Positions 43,502 through 51,987 of a stretch of 64,000 nucleotides of DNA are shown here, in pieces (position 1 is the stretch's first letter; every line of letters starts with the position of its first letter). The position numbers and the translations under genes were made by a program. This DNA comes from Halalkalicoccus tibetensis (GTDB lineage: Archaea > Halobacteriota > Halobacteria > Halobacteriales > Halalkalicoccaceae), in contig NZ_JBBMXV010000003.1 in assembly GCF_037996645.1 (NCBI RefSeq), positions 186,001 through 250,000 of the forward strand, given 5' to 3'. Under the pieces are notes generated by a model, which worked only from the letters and a program-made list of their open reading frames with translations, did not search any database and was not told where the DNA came from.

Positions 43502-43576
43502 AGATCCTGTTCCTTTCGAATCTCGAAACGTTAGTGGCTCTGTACATCAATCTGGTCCGAAGGCAGGCCTTGGGGC

Positions 43577-44122
43577 CTACCAGGGCTCGTGTTTGAACCC
43601 GAAGAGGTAGGCGAGCACGTTCGTGACGACGTGGAGGATCGGCGTGACGATCAGGACGACCAGCAGCAGCGCGAGGGTGAACACCATGACGAACCACTCG
43701 AAGGCGACGATCGCGGTCAGCAGGAGGGCCATCACGGCGAAGTCGAGCTGGTCGACGCCCAGAAGCGGCGCGCCGCGGTTCCGGCCGGTGCGCCGTTTGA
43801 GGAAGGAGGCGGCCATGTCGCCGAGCATCGCGCCCAGCGGCAGGGCGACCATCGCGGCCAGCGGGAAGGTCGGCACGCCAACGCCGAGCACGTCGATGGC
43901 CGTCGGCTGGAGGACGTTGAGCAGGTAGGCCACCCCCACGCCGACGAGCGTGCCGACGATCGTCCCGCGCCAGGTCTTGCCGTCGCCGAGGATCCGGCGG
44001 CCGTTCCAGGTCCGGCCGCCGTCGATCGGCGCGCCCCCGCCCGCGAGGACGGCGGCGTTGTTCGGTACGTAGGCGGGCAACATCACCCAGAAGGCGACGA
44101 TCAGCAGTTCGAGCGGGCCCAT
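43577..44122 (-). CDS. carS: CDP-archaeol synthase
   Basis: A 181-aa integral membrane enzyme that activates unsaturated archaetidic acid with CTP in archaeal lipid synthesis. YVPNNAAVLAGGGAPIDGGRTWNGRRILGDGKTWRGTI is the conserved N-terminal cytoplasmic loop, and GDMAASFLKRRTGRNRGAPLLGVDQLDF the second catalytic block. Five hydrophobic segments are visible. The presence of this essential archaeal lipid gene confirms the domain of life. It is divergent from proline dehydrogenase. Confidence 0.94.
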   Translation of the reverse strand: MGPLELLIVAFWVMLPAYVPNNAAVLAGGGAPIDGGRTWNGRRILGDGKTWRGTIVGTLVGVGVAYLLNVLQPTAIDVLGVGVPTFPLAAMVALPLGAMLGDMAASFLKRRTGRNRGAPLLGVDQLDFAVMALLLTAIVAFEWFVMVFTLALLLVVLIVTPILHVVTNVLAYLFGFKHEPW

Positions 44123-44182
44123 ACCGGTCCCGAGCGCCCCGGGGAGTTAATGTCCCACGGTTCGCCGCCGGGCGGTCCATCA

Positions 44183-44188
44183 ATTAAA
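44183..44188 (+). promoter_or_regulatory. TATA box of proline dehydrogenase
   Basis: ATTAAA is 25-30 nt before the ATG at 44213. This supports that start over the upstream in-frame ATG at 44150. Confidence 0.55.
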
Positions 44189-44212
44189 GTCCCCGACGAC
44201 GAAGGGGTGGGT

Positions 44213-45049
44213 ATGCTCCCGCCGATCGCCCGCCGGTTCGTCGCCGGCGAGACCCCCGCGACCGCCATCGAACACGTCCGACAGTGCAACGAGCGCGACG
44301 TCGGCGTCATCCTCAACCTCCTGGGCGAGCACTACGACGACCCCACCGAGGCCGACGACGACGCGCGGGCCTACGCCGCGCTGCTCGACGATCTCGCGGG
44401 CACGGGGCTCGACGCCTGCATCTCGGTCAAACCCACCCAGATCGGCCTCGACGTCAGCGAGGCACGCTTTCGGGACAACCTGCGAGGGATCGTCGACGCC
44501 GCCGACGAGCACGATCGGTTCGTCTGGGTCGACATGGAGGACCACACCACCACCGACGCGACGCTCGACGCCTTCGAGGAGTTCGTCGAGGCCCGAGGAG
44601 GGGGGATGGGCGTCTGCCTGCAGGCGAACCTGAAACGCACCCGCGACGACCTCGAACGACTCGAGGAGGTACCCGGAAAAATCCGGCTGGTGAAGGGCGC
44701 CTACGACGAGCCGCCGGCGATCGCCTACAAGAGCCACGAGCGGATCAACGAGGTCTACGAGGAGTACCTCGAGTACATGTTCGGGAACTACGACGGCGGG
44801 ATCGCGGTCGGCAGCCACGACCCCGTGATGATCGACCGGGCGCGCGAACTGCACGACGCTCATGGAACGCCCTTCGAGATCCAGATGCTGATGGGCGTGC
44901 GCGAGGACGCCCAGACCGACCTCGCCCGCGAGTACGACGTCTACCAGTACGCCCCCTACGGCGACAAGTGGCTCTCGTATTTCTACCGCCGGATGATGGA
45001 GAGAAAGGAAAACGTAGGCTTCGCTCTGCGGGCGGTTCTGGGACGATGA
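44213..45049 (+). CDS. Proline dehydrogenase
   Basis: A 278-aa FAD-dependent TIM-barrel enzyme oxidising proline to pyrroline-5-carboxylate. MLPPIARRFVAGET opens the mature protein. ISVKPTQIGLD, VWVDMEDHTTTDATLDAF, GVCLQANLKRT and IRLVKGAYDEP are conserved strands, and YAPYGDKWLSYFYRRMMER is the C-terminal substrate helix with two arginines. It is close to the short PruM/PutB-like monofunctional form. The partner P5C dehydrogenase is not in the window. Confidence 0.94.
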   Translation: MLPPIARRFVAGETPATAIEHVRQCNERDVGVILNLLGEHYDDPTEADDDARAYAALLDDLAGTGLDACISVKPTQIGLDVSEARFRDNLRGIVDAADEHDRFVWVDMEDHTTTDATLDAFEEFVEARGGGMGVCLQANLKRTRDDLERLEEVPGKIRLVKGAYDEPPAIAYKSHERINEVYEEYLEYMFGNYDGGIAVGSHDPVMIDRARELHDAHGTPFEIQMLMGVREDAQTDLAREYDVYQYAPYGDKWLSYFYRRMMERKENVGFALRAVLGR

Positions 45050-45102
45050 CCGTTCTGGGCCGATGAACAACCCTTTTAGGTCGGCCGCGCAAGGAGGGAT
45101 CG

Positions 45103-45726
45103 ATGTCGACATGGAAGCGGGACATGGCGAGCGGCCTGATCGTCCTCGTCCCGATCATCGTCACCGTCTGGGTGGTCTACTGGCTCTTCCGGTTCATCGC
45201 GAACCTCCCGTTGACCGAGACCATCGCCAACCCCGCGCTTCGCGTGTTCATCACGCTCGTCGTGTTCGTCCTCCTGGTCTTCGCCGTCGGCTACCTGATG
45301 CGGACGGCCATCGGCTCGCTGGTCGAGTCGGCGATCGACGGCGTGATGAACCGCGTTCCCGGCCTCCGCGTGGTGTACAATGCCTCGAAGATGGCCGTCG
45401 AGACCGCGCTGACGGGAACGAGCGACCTCCAGACCCCGGTGAAGATCAAGACCTGGAAGAACATCCGTATGACCGCCTTCAAAACGGGGAGGGAAGCCCC
45501 CGACGGCCGGAAGCTCCTCTTTCTCCCGACCGCCCCCAACATCACCAGCGGCTTCGTCATCGAGGTCGAAGAGGAGGACGTCATCGAGACCGACGAGACC
45601 GTCGAGGAGGCCCTCACGAGGATCCTCAGCGCCGGCTTCGGCGAGCGAAACGACAACCCCGCGGGGATCCCGATCGACGTCGTCGAGGAGCGACGCGACG
45701 GCGAGGAGCGCCCGACGACCGACTGA
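45103..45726 (+). CDS. DUF502 membrane protein
   Basis: A 207-aa protein with two transmembrane helices (about 10-32, GLIVLVPIIVTVWVVYWLF, and 48-70) and a cytoplasmic domain with VPGLRVVYNASKMAVE and LFLPTAPNITSGFVIEV, the DUF502 hallmarks. A TTTTAG box (about 45074) lies roughly 30 nt before the ATG. Function unknown. Confidence 0.87.
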   Translation: MSTWKRDMASGLIVLVPIIVTVWVVYWLFRFIANLPLTETIANPALRVFITLVVFVLLVFAVGYLMRTAIGSLVESAIDGVMNRVPGLRVVYNASKMAVETALTGTSDLQTPVKIKTWKNIRMTAFKTGREAPDGRKLLFLPTAPNITSGFVIEVEEEDVIETDETVEEALTRILSAGFGERNDNPAGIPIDVVEERRDGEERPTTD

Positions 45727-46620
45727 TCAGTCGAGCGTCGGGTACTGCGCGTCGAGCAGCTCGCCCGCCCCCGCCGTCGCGTCCCTTTCGTCCTCGCTCC
45801 CGCTCCCGCTCTCCGCCCCCTCGGGGCTGACGCTGCCGGTCCGGTAGCCGTGCAGGTCGAGGGTGACGTGCTCGAAGCCCAGGTCCTCCATGTGCGCGCG
45901 GGTCGCCCGGACGAACTCCATCTCCAGGGCCTCCTCGAGCTCCTCGGGCGCGATCTCGATGCGCGCGAGCCCGTCGTGATCGCGCACCCGGAACTGCTCG
46001 AATCCCCATCCACGGAGGAGGGCTTCGGCCTTGTCGACGCGGGTCAGGCGTTCCTCCGTCACCTCGATCCCGGTCGGAATCCTCGACGAGAGGCAGGCCA
46101 TCGAGGGCTTGTCGGCGACCGACAGCCCGTAGACGTCGGCGATTTCTCGGACCTCCTCCTTGCTGATGTCGTGATCCAGAAGCGGGGAGCGGGCGTCGAG
46201 CTCCGCGACCGCCTGCAGGCCCGGGCGATGTCCCTCGCCGGGGTCGGAGGCGTTGGTGCCGTCACACACTACGGGGATCCCCAGCTCCTCGGCCTTCTCG
46301 AACATCTTGCCCAACCGCATCGACCGGCAGTGATAGCAGCGGTCGCCGTCGTTCTCGACGAAGTCGGGACTGTCGAGCTCCGAGAACTCCACGATCTCGT
46401 GGCGGATCCCGATCTCCCCGGCGACGCGTTTCGCGTCCTCGAGTTCGGCCTCGGGGAGCGTCTCGCTTTTGGCGGTGCAGGCGACGGCGTCCTCGCCAAG
46501 CGCGTCGTGGGCGATGGCGGCGACGGCGCTGGAGTCGACCCCGCCCGAGAAGGCGACGAGCACCCCCTCGTGCTCCGTGAGGTCCGCGCGGGCGGCGGCC
46601 AGTTTCTCCTCTGCGGACAT
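45727..46620 (-). CDS. larE: LarE-type sacrificial sulfur transferase with three cysteines
   Basis: A 297-aa PP-loop enzyme that thiolates the nicotinic-acid-derived precursor of the nickel-pincer cofactor. VAFSGGVDSS (24-31) is the PP-loop. Three cysteines sit as in the 3-Cys LarE group: CYHC (95 and 98) and Cys176 in SMACLSSRIP. That set is known to hold a 4Fe-4S cluster in some LarE proteins, instead of the single sacrificial cysteine. The C-terminal tail is Ser/Gly/Glu rich. larB lies 6 kb downstream on the plus strand; larA and larC are not in the window. Confidence 0.92.
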   Translation of the reverse strand: MSAEEKLAAARADLTEHEGVLVAFSGGVDSSAVAAIAHDALGEDAVACTAKSETLPEAELEDAKRVAGEIGIRHEIVEFSELDSPDFVENDGDRCYHCRSMRLGKMFEKAEELGIPVVCDGTNASDPGEGHRPGLQAVAELDARSPLLDHDISKEEVREIADVYGLSVADKPSMACLSSRIPTGIEVTEERLTRVDKAEALLRGWGFEQFRVRDHDGLARIEIAPEELEEALEMEFVRATRAHMEDLGFEHVTLDLHGYRTGSVSPEGAESGSGSEDERDATAGAGELLDAQYPTLD

Positions 46621-46717
46621 GCCCGCCCTTGCGCGCCCGCGGACAAAAGCCGTGCGGGTCCCGCTCCCGGCAGCCTCAGGCCAGCCGTTCATACTCCCGG
46701 CCGTCCATCCTCCCGAT

Positions 46718-47056
46718 ATGACCGACTACGCCGTCCACGAACCCGAGTACTCGGGTACGACCGACGACGAGTGGGACGACCCGCGGCTGAACGACTTCGA
46801 CACCGACGACCTCGGCGAGGTCGCCGAGCACTTCCTGCTGTCGGCCTCGGGCTTCCCGCCCGAGAACTTCTCGGACCTGAAGGCCCCGGTCGTCGACCCC
46901 GAGGGGAAGCTCAACCTGAACGCGCTGCAGACGGCCCACGGCGGCGCCCACAGCGTCGAGGCGATCGACGACATCGACGACGGGACCGTCGGGGAGACGA
47001 AGGACCTGCTCGAGGAGCTCGCGAGCGAGGAGTTCGACCACGATCTGGGCGAGTGA
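46718..47056 (+). CDS. Acidic protein of unknown function
   Basis: A 112-aa protein starting MTDYAVHEPEYSGTTDDEW, with a central segment HFLLSASGFPPENFSDLKAPVVDP and a mixed C-terminal helix. Very rich in Asp and Glu, no signal, no cysteine. It is divergent from larE with 97 bases between, and upstream of the HhH-MutS gene. No function can be assigned; it appears to be a haloarchaeal orphan family. Confidence 0.65.
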   Translation: MTDYAVHEPEYSGTTDDEWDDPRLNDFDTDDLGEVAEHFLLSASGFPPENFSDLKAPVVDPEGKLNLNALQTAHGGAHSVEAIDDIDDGTVGETKDLLEELASEEFDHDLGE

Positions 47057-47101
47057 CGCCGGCCGAGAGGTTTTTGCCGGTCGCCCGGTAGGTGTCGGTC
47101 G

Positions 47102-49078
47102 ATGGAGTTCGAGTCGATCCCCGGGGTGGGCGCGAAGACCGCGAGCGCCCTCGCCGAGGTCGAGGGTGCCGAGCGCGCGCTGCGCGAGGGCGACGTCGCC
47201 CACCTCGCGGGCGCGCCGGGGATCAGCCAGGGGCGGGCCGCCCGGATCGCCCGCGGCGCGATCCGCCGCGAACACGACGACTCCTCGCGGCTGTTGCGCA
47301 CCGACCGTGCCCGCGAGATCCACCGCGAGCTGCTCTCGCTGCTGCAGGAACGGGCGATCACCTCGTATGCGAAGCGCCGCCTCGAGACGTTCTACCCCTC
47401 GGCCTCGCCCTCCCGGATCGAGGAGGTTCGGGAGTTCGCCGAGCGGGCGATCGAGCGCGAACCGGACCCCGAGGCCCGCGAGGCGCTCGCGGGGGTCGAA
47501 CCGCTCGAGGCCGCCCGCGACGTGCGGGTCCGTGACCGCTGTCTGGTCACGAACGACGCCGAGACGCTGGCCGCAGCGCGCGAGGCGATCCCCGAGCTAC
47601 CAGTGGAAGTGGTCGAGGACGCTCGCGGGCTCGCGGAGCTCGCGCGGGGCTACTCGACGGTGATCGCGCTCGACGAGACGTTCACGGGCGTCGAGGTCGA
47701 CGGCGACGTGCAGGTCCGGCCCGACGCGCTCGCCGACCCGGTCGAGGTCGTCCCCGAGCGCGTCCTCTCGTTTTTCGCCGCCAACCGCGAGTCGATCCGG
47801 GCGGCGGTCGCGGTCCACCGCGCCGCCGACATGGAGCCGCCCTGCGACCTCAGGGCGCTCGACGACGCCCTCTCGCGATTGGGCCCCGACGGCGAGGTCC
47901 GCGACGACGAGGAGCTCGAACGCCTTTCGACGGCCGTCGACGACCTCGACGCGAGCGTCCACACCGCGGAAAGCGTCGCCAACGACCACCTCCGGACGGC
48001 GATCGAGGAGCGCGACGTGACCATCGAGGGCACCGACCTGCTCTCGCTTGCCGAGCGGGGTGCGGGGATCGACTCGCTGCTCTCGCGGGAGCTGGCCGAC
48101 GAGTACGACGCCGCCGTCGAGGCCGCCCGCGAGCATTTGATCGACGCGCTCGCGCTCGACTCCGGCGAGAGCGAGATCGCCCGGAACGCCTTCCCCGAGG
48201 AGCCGACGTTTCCGGTCGAACACGACGAGGATGTGGTGGGACGGCTGCGCGAGGAGCTGGTCGCGGCCAAGGAGCGTCGGGCGACTCGCGGCAAACGCGA
48301 GCTCGCCGACGCGCTCACGGAGCTGCGCGAGCCGGCGGCGGCGCTGGTGCGGGCAGCGCTCGAACTCGACGTCGAGCTGGCCGTCTCGCGCTTCGCCCGC
48401 GAGTTCGACTGCACGATGCCGGAGTTCGTGGAGGACGGAGTGACGATCGAGGGCGGGCGCTCGCCGCTGCTCGCCGAGCCCCTGGAGGTGATCGAGCCCG
48501 TCGACTACTCGGTCTCGGGCGTGACGCTGCTCTCGGGGGTCAACAGCGGCGGGAAGACCTCGACGCTGGACCTGGTCTGCGCGGTCGTGATCCTCGCGCA
48601 GATGGGGCTGCCGGTCCCTGCCGACCGCGTCCGACTCCGGCGCTTCTCGGAGCTGCACTACCACGCCAAGACGCAGGGAACGCTCGACGCGGGCGCCTTC
48701 GAGGGCACCGTGAAGGAGTTCGCGGACCTCGCCGCGGGCGGCGAGGGGCGGCTGGTGCTGGTCGACGAACTCGAGAGCATCACCGAGCCCGGTGCGAGCG
48801 CGAAGATCATCGCCGGCATCCTCGAGGCGCTCGGCGAGACCGACACCACGGCGGTGTTCGTCTCGCATCTCGCCCGGGAGATCCGGGCGGCCGCCGACTG
48901 CGAGCTCGCGGTCGACGGGATCGAGGCGGTCGGGCTGGAGGACGGCGAACTGGTGGTGAACCGCTCGCCGGTCAAGGACCACCTCGCGCGCTCGACGCCG
49001 GAGCTGATCGTCGAGAAGCTCGCCCGTGAGGAGGGGACGGCCATTTATGACCGCCTGCTGGAGAAGTTCGAGCCATGA
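47102..49078 (+). CDS. MutS-related ATPase with N-terminal helix-hairpin-helix
   Basis: A 658-aa protein. Residues 1-60 contain tandem helix-hairpin-helix turns (IPGVGAKTASALAEVEG and GAPGISQGRAARIARGA). A long helical lever region follows, and the C-terminal MutS ATPase has Walker A SGVNSGGKTST (about 476-486) and Walker B RLVLVDELESITEPGA (about 548-560). It lacks the MutS mismatch-recognition domain, so it resembles the archaeal MutS-V/MutS2-like group. Possible role: branched or recombination DNA intermediates. Its stop overlaps the small membrane protein start (ATGA). Confidence 0.88.
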   Translation: MEFESIPGVGAKTASALAEVEGAERALREGDVAHLAGAPGISQGRAARIARGAIRREHDDSSRLLRTDRAREIHRELLSLLQERAITSYAKRRLETFYPSASPSRIEEVREFAERAIEREPDPEAREALAGVEPLEAARDVRVRDRCLVTNDAETLAAAREAIPELPVEVVEDARGLAELARGYSTVIALDETFTGVEVDGDVQVRPDALADPVEVVPERVLSFFAANRESIRAAVAVHRAADMEPPCDLRALDDALSRLGPDGEVRDDEELERLSTAVDDLDASVHTAESVANDHLRTAIEERDVTIEGTDLLSLAERGAGIDSLLSRELADEYDAAVEAAREHLIDALALDSGESEIARNAFPEEPTFPVEHDEDVVGRLREELVAAKERRATRGKRELADALTELREPAAALVRAALELDVELAVSRFAREFDCTMPEFVEDGVTIEGGRSPLLAEPLEVIEPVDYSVSGVTLLSGVNSGGKTSTLDLVCAVVILAQMGLPVPADRVRLRRFSELHYHAKTQGTLDAGAFEGTVKEFADLAAGGEGRLVLVDELESITEPGASAKIIAGILEALGETDTTAVFVSHLAREIRAAADCELAVDGIEAVGLEDGELVVNRSPVKDHLARSTPELIVEKLAREEGTAIYDRLLEKFEP

Positions 49079-49275
49079 ACCGCGAGAGCACCCTCTACGA
49101 GGTCGCCCATTTCGCCGCCGTGGTCGGCCTCGCGTACGCCGCGCTGTTCGTCGCCGACGCCGCCGGCGTCACCGCCCTCTGGGCCGAGCTGCTGATCGCG
49201 CTGGCCGTCGGCGTGAGCTACGTCGTCGCCGTCCTCTCGCTCGGGCTCGCGCCGCCCTCGTGGCGCGGGGAGTAG
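49075..49275 (+). CDS. Small two-helix membrane protein
   Basis: A 66-aa protein with two hydrophobic helices (about 9-28 and 34-58). It overlaps the MutS-related gene by four bases and is followed by orc1 after 42 bases, so all three may be cotranscribed. No known function. Confidence 0.68.
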   Translation: MNRESTLYEVAHFAAVVGLAYAALFVADAAGVTALWAELLIALAVGVSYVVAVLSLGLAPPSWRGE

Positions 49276-49317
49276 CCGAGCGAACGATTGAATAGCCCGG
49301 CGAGCGTGGTGAAAGTG

Positions 49318-50445
49318 ATGGTCGACGACCCCGAGGAGGGGATGCTCTCGTGGGACGAGTCGGTCTTTCGGGACGAACGGGTCTTCGAGATCGACTACGT
49401 CCCCGAGACGTTCAAACACCGCGAGACGCAGTTACAAAGCCTCCAGTACGCGCTGCGGCCCGCCGTCCGGGGGTCGCGTCCGCTGAACGCGCTGGTCCAG
49501 GGCCCGCCCGGCACCGGCAAGACGACGGCGGTCCAGAAGCTCTTCGGCGAGCTCTCGGGCCGCTCGGGCGTTCGTACCGTCCGGGTCAACTGTCAGGTCG
49601 ACTCGACGCGCTACGCGGTGTTCTCGCGGCTGTTCGAGGGTATCTTCGAGTACGAACCACCCTCCAGCGGGGTGTCGTTCAAGAAGCTGTTCGGTCAGGT
49701 CGCCGATCGCCTGGTCGAGGAGGACGAAGTGCTCGTGGTCGCGCTCGACGACGTGAACTACCTCTTCTACGAGAACGAGGCGAGCGATACGTTGTACTCG
49801 CTGCTTCGCGCCCACGAGGCCCATCCCGGAACGCGCATCGGCGTGGTCGTGATCTCCTCGGACCTCGCGCTCGACACCATCGAGGAGCTCGACACCCGCG
49901 TCCAGAGCGTCTTCCGGCCCGAGGAGGTCTACTTCCCGGTCTATGACGCCGGCGAGATCGTCGACATCCTCGACGAGCGGGTTACCCGTGGCTTTCACGA
50001 CGGCGTCATCTCCACGACGGTCCTCGACCGGGTCGCCGAGCTCACCGCCGAGAGCGGCGACCTCCGGGTGGGGATCGACCTGCTCAGGCGCGCGGGGCTG
50101 AACGCCGAGATGCGCGCGAGCCGCACGGTCGCCGCCGAGGACGTCGAGGAGGCCTACGAGCAGTCCAAATACGTCCACCTCTCGCGCAGCCTCCGGGGGC
50201 TCTCCGAGAGCGAGGCCGCGCTCGTCCACGTGCTGATCGAGCACGACGGCGAGCAGGCCGGCGCCGTCTACGAGGCGTTCGCCGACGAGACCGACCTGGG
50301 TTACACCCGCTACTCGGAGATCGTCAACAAGCTCGACCAGCTCGGAGTCCTCGAGACGACCTACGAGGGCACCGAGGGACGCGGGCGCTCGCGCACCCTC
50401 TCGCTGGCCTACGACCACGAGGCCGTCGAGGCCCGGCTGGACTGA
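49318..50445 (+). CDS. orc1: Orc1/Cdc6-type initiator
   Basis: A 375-aa AAA+ protein. Walker A is QGPPGTGKTT (61-70), Walker B VVALDDVNYL, sensor 1 VVISSD, and the C-terminal part holds a winged helix (VLIEHDGEQAGAVYEAF...YTRYSEIVNKLDQLGVLE). ATG 49318 is used; a GTG just before it is possible. Orc1 paralogues in haloarchaea bind origins, but no origin-recognition-box-like repeats or AT-rich unwinding element were found near this copy. It may be an origin-unlinked paralogue. Confidence 0.92.
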   Translation: MVDDPEEGMLSWDESVFRDERVFEIDYVPETFKHRETQLQSLQYALRPAVRGSRPLNALVQGPPGTGKTTAVQKLFGELSGRSGVRTVRVNCQVDSTRYAVFSRLFEGIFEYEPPSSGVSFKKLFGQVADRLVEEDEVLVVALDDVNYLFYENEASDTLYSLLRAHEAHPGTRIGVVVISSDLALDTIEELDTRVQSVFRPEEVYFPVYDAGEIVDILDERVTRGFHDGVISTTVLDRVAELTAESGDLRVGIDLLRRAGLNAEMRASRTVAAEDVEEAYEQSKYVHLSRSLRGLSESEAALVHVLIEHDGEQAGAVYEAFADETDLGYTRYSEIVNKLDQLGVLETTYEGTEGRGRSRTLSLAYDHEAVEARLD

Positions 50446-50446
50446 C

Positions 50447-51394
50447 TCAGTTCCTGTCCTCGCTTCCGTCCCCGTCCCGCTTCTGGGACCCCGCTTTCGC
50501 GTCCTCCGAACCGGGGAGCCGATCGCTGCCGGCACCCGACCCCTTCTCGTCCATGGGTTCGGTCGTCTCCGAGCCGTGTGAGCCGGTGGCGTCGCGCGCC
50601 GCCTCGTCCCCGCGGTAGCGCCACGTCCCGCCCTCGCGCTCGACGCCGGGAAGCTCCGCGAGCAGCGCGCCGATGCGGTCGTACCACTCCTCGGCCGACC
50701 CGAACCCGGCGGGGTGGTCGTCGTGGAGGGCAGCGATCCGCTCCTCGTCGGCCTCGCCGTCGTCGGCGAGGAGGGCGAACGCGGCGTGGACCGCCGCGCG
50801 TTCATCCCTATCGAGGTCGAGCGACTCGAGGGCGTGTTTCGCGTCGCCGTAGGGCGCGTCGTCGTCGGGACCATGTCGGCCGTCGACGCTCGGCTCGTCG
50901 ACGCCCGGTCGGCCCGCGTAGTGCCACGCCCCGTCGTCCGCCGGCTCGATCTCCGGTAGGTCCGCGAGCCGGTCCCCGACGAGGTCGTCCCACCACGCCT
51001 CCGAGGAGTCGTAGCCCGCCGGCTGCTCGCTGTAGACGGCGTCGCGGATCTCGTGGGCGCTCGCCTCGCCCCAGTAGGAGAGGAAGGCGAACGCGCCCCG
51101 GAGCGCCGCGGCCCGGTCGGGCGCCAGGTCGGCGTCCTCGAGGGCGGCCTCGACCTCGTCGGGCGCGTCGATCCGGTCGTCCGCGCTCGCGTCGCCGGGG
51201 GCCTCGATCACCCGCCGGCCGCTGTCGGTGAGCTCGTAGCCGTCCTCGCCGTCGACGACCAGCCCGCTCTCGGCGAGCGCGTCGAGCCGCTCGGCGGGGT
51301 CGTCGAACCCGTCGAGCTCCGCGGCGGTTCGTGGCCCGTTCGCGAGTCGTTCGAGGACGGTCCTGTCGGCGTCGTCGAGCGTCGGGGTCTCCAT
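50447..51394 (-). CDS. Winged-helix protein with an internal tandem domain duplication
   Basis: A 315-aa acidic protein. Residues 1-65 form a winged helix-turn-helix (DDADRTVLERLANGPRTAAELDGF...VVDGEDGYELTDSGRRVIE). Two similar 75-residue domains follow: ALEDADLAPDRAAALRGAF...DGAWHYAG and ALESLDLDRDERAAVHAAF...GGTWRYRG, each with a PAGY/F-x-S-x-E-x-W-Y/W-D core. The C-terminal about 55 residues are low-complexity. Likely a DNA-binding regulator; its target is unknown. It converges tail to tail with orc1. Confidence 0.75.
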   Translation of the reverse strand: METPTLDDADRTVLERLANGPRTAAELDGFDDPAERLDALAESGLVVDGEDGYELTDSGRRVIEAPGDASADDRIDAPDEVEAALEDADLAPDRAAALRGAFAFLSYWGEASAHEIRDAVYSEQPAGYDSSEAWWDDLVGDRLADLPEIEPADDGAWHYAGRPGVDEPSVDGRHGPDDDAPYGDAKHALESLDLDRDERAAVHAAFALLADDGEADEERIAALHDDHPAGFGSAEEWYDRIGALLAELPGVEREGGTWRYRGDEAARDATGSHGSETTEPMDEKGSGAGSDRLPGSEDAKAGSQKRDGDGSEDRN

Positions 51395-51436
51395 ACTCGG
51401 CCCGAGAGCGCCGAGCCGGTTAGCTGTTGGTGGAGT

Positions 51437-51781
51437 TCAGGCCGCCATCTCCCGACACGTCTCGGCGCACTCGCGCAGCTTCTCCGCACAGAGCTGACAG
51501 TGGTCGTCGTCGTGTTGCTCGCACTCCTCGGCACATTCCTCGCAGGCCTCCGCGCAGGTCGCCGCGAGCTCGGCGTGGTAGCCCGAATCGCGCGCCATGA
51601 ACCGGGCGTGCAGCGTCGTCAGGTCCGCGACGTCGCGACAGAGCCGGATACAGCGGGCCATCTCCTCGCCCTCGCCCGCACAGGCGTCCGCACACCACTC
51701 GCAGGCCTGGGCGGCCTCCAAACAGTTGTCCATACACTCGCTCATCTCGTCGTCCAGGTGGTCGATCTCGGTAAGTGCCAT
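51437..51781 (-). CDS. DUF326 four-helix-bundle copper-binding protein
   Basis: A 114-aa cysteine-rich protein with 15 cysteines in C-x3-C and C-x2-C pairs on four helices (MSECMDNC, ACEWCADAC, ARCIRLCRD, TCAEACEECAEEC, HCQLCAEKLRECAETC). This is the pattern of cytosolic Csp3-like copper storage proteins, which fill the bundle core with Cu(I). The lack of a signal implies a cytoplasmic location. It probably sequesters copper, a common need in haloarchaea. It stands alone, upstream of rpiA. Confidence 0.9.
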   Translation of the reverse strand: MALTEIDHLDDEMSECMDNCLEAAQACEWCADACAGEGEEMARCIRLCRDVADLTTLHARFMARDSGYHAELAATCAEACEECAEECEQHDDDHCQLCAEKLRECAETCREMAA

Positions 51782-51987
51782 CGCGTTCGGACGGACGGCG
51801 GCATAGTTTACCGCGATTTCGCTTGCGATGGCACCCCGCCGGACGGTCGAACCCTTCGGAACCGAAACCCCGGCCGGGCCGAGAGAGGGCTCGCGAGGGG
51901 CTGATCCCGGTACGGGACGTCCCTTCGATCCCGAAGCGGAGTGCGACGACTGAAACGCTTTTTTCCCCGGGAAGCGACCGCCCGCGC

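Noticed and set aside
49276-50600. Replication origin next to orc1
   Set aside because: No AT-rich unwinding stretch and no repeated origin-recognition-box-like motif in the short spacers around the gene.
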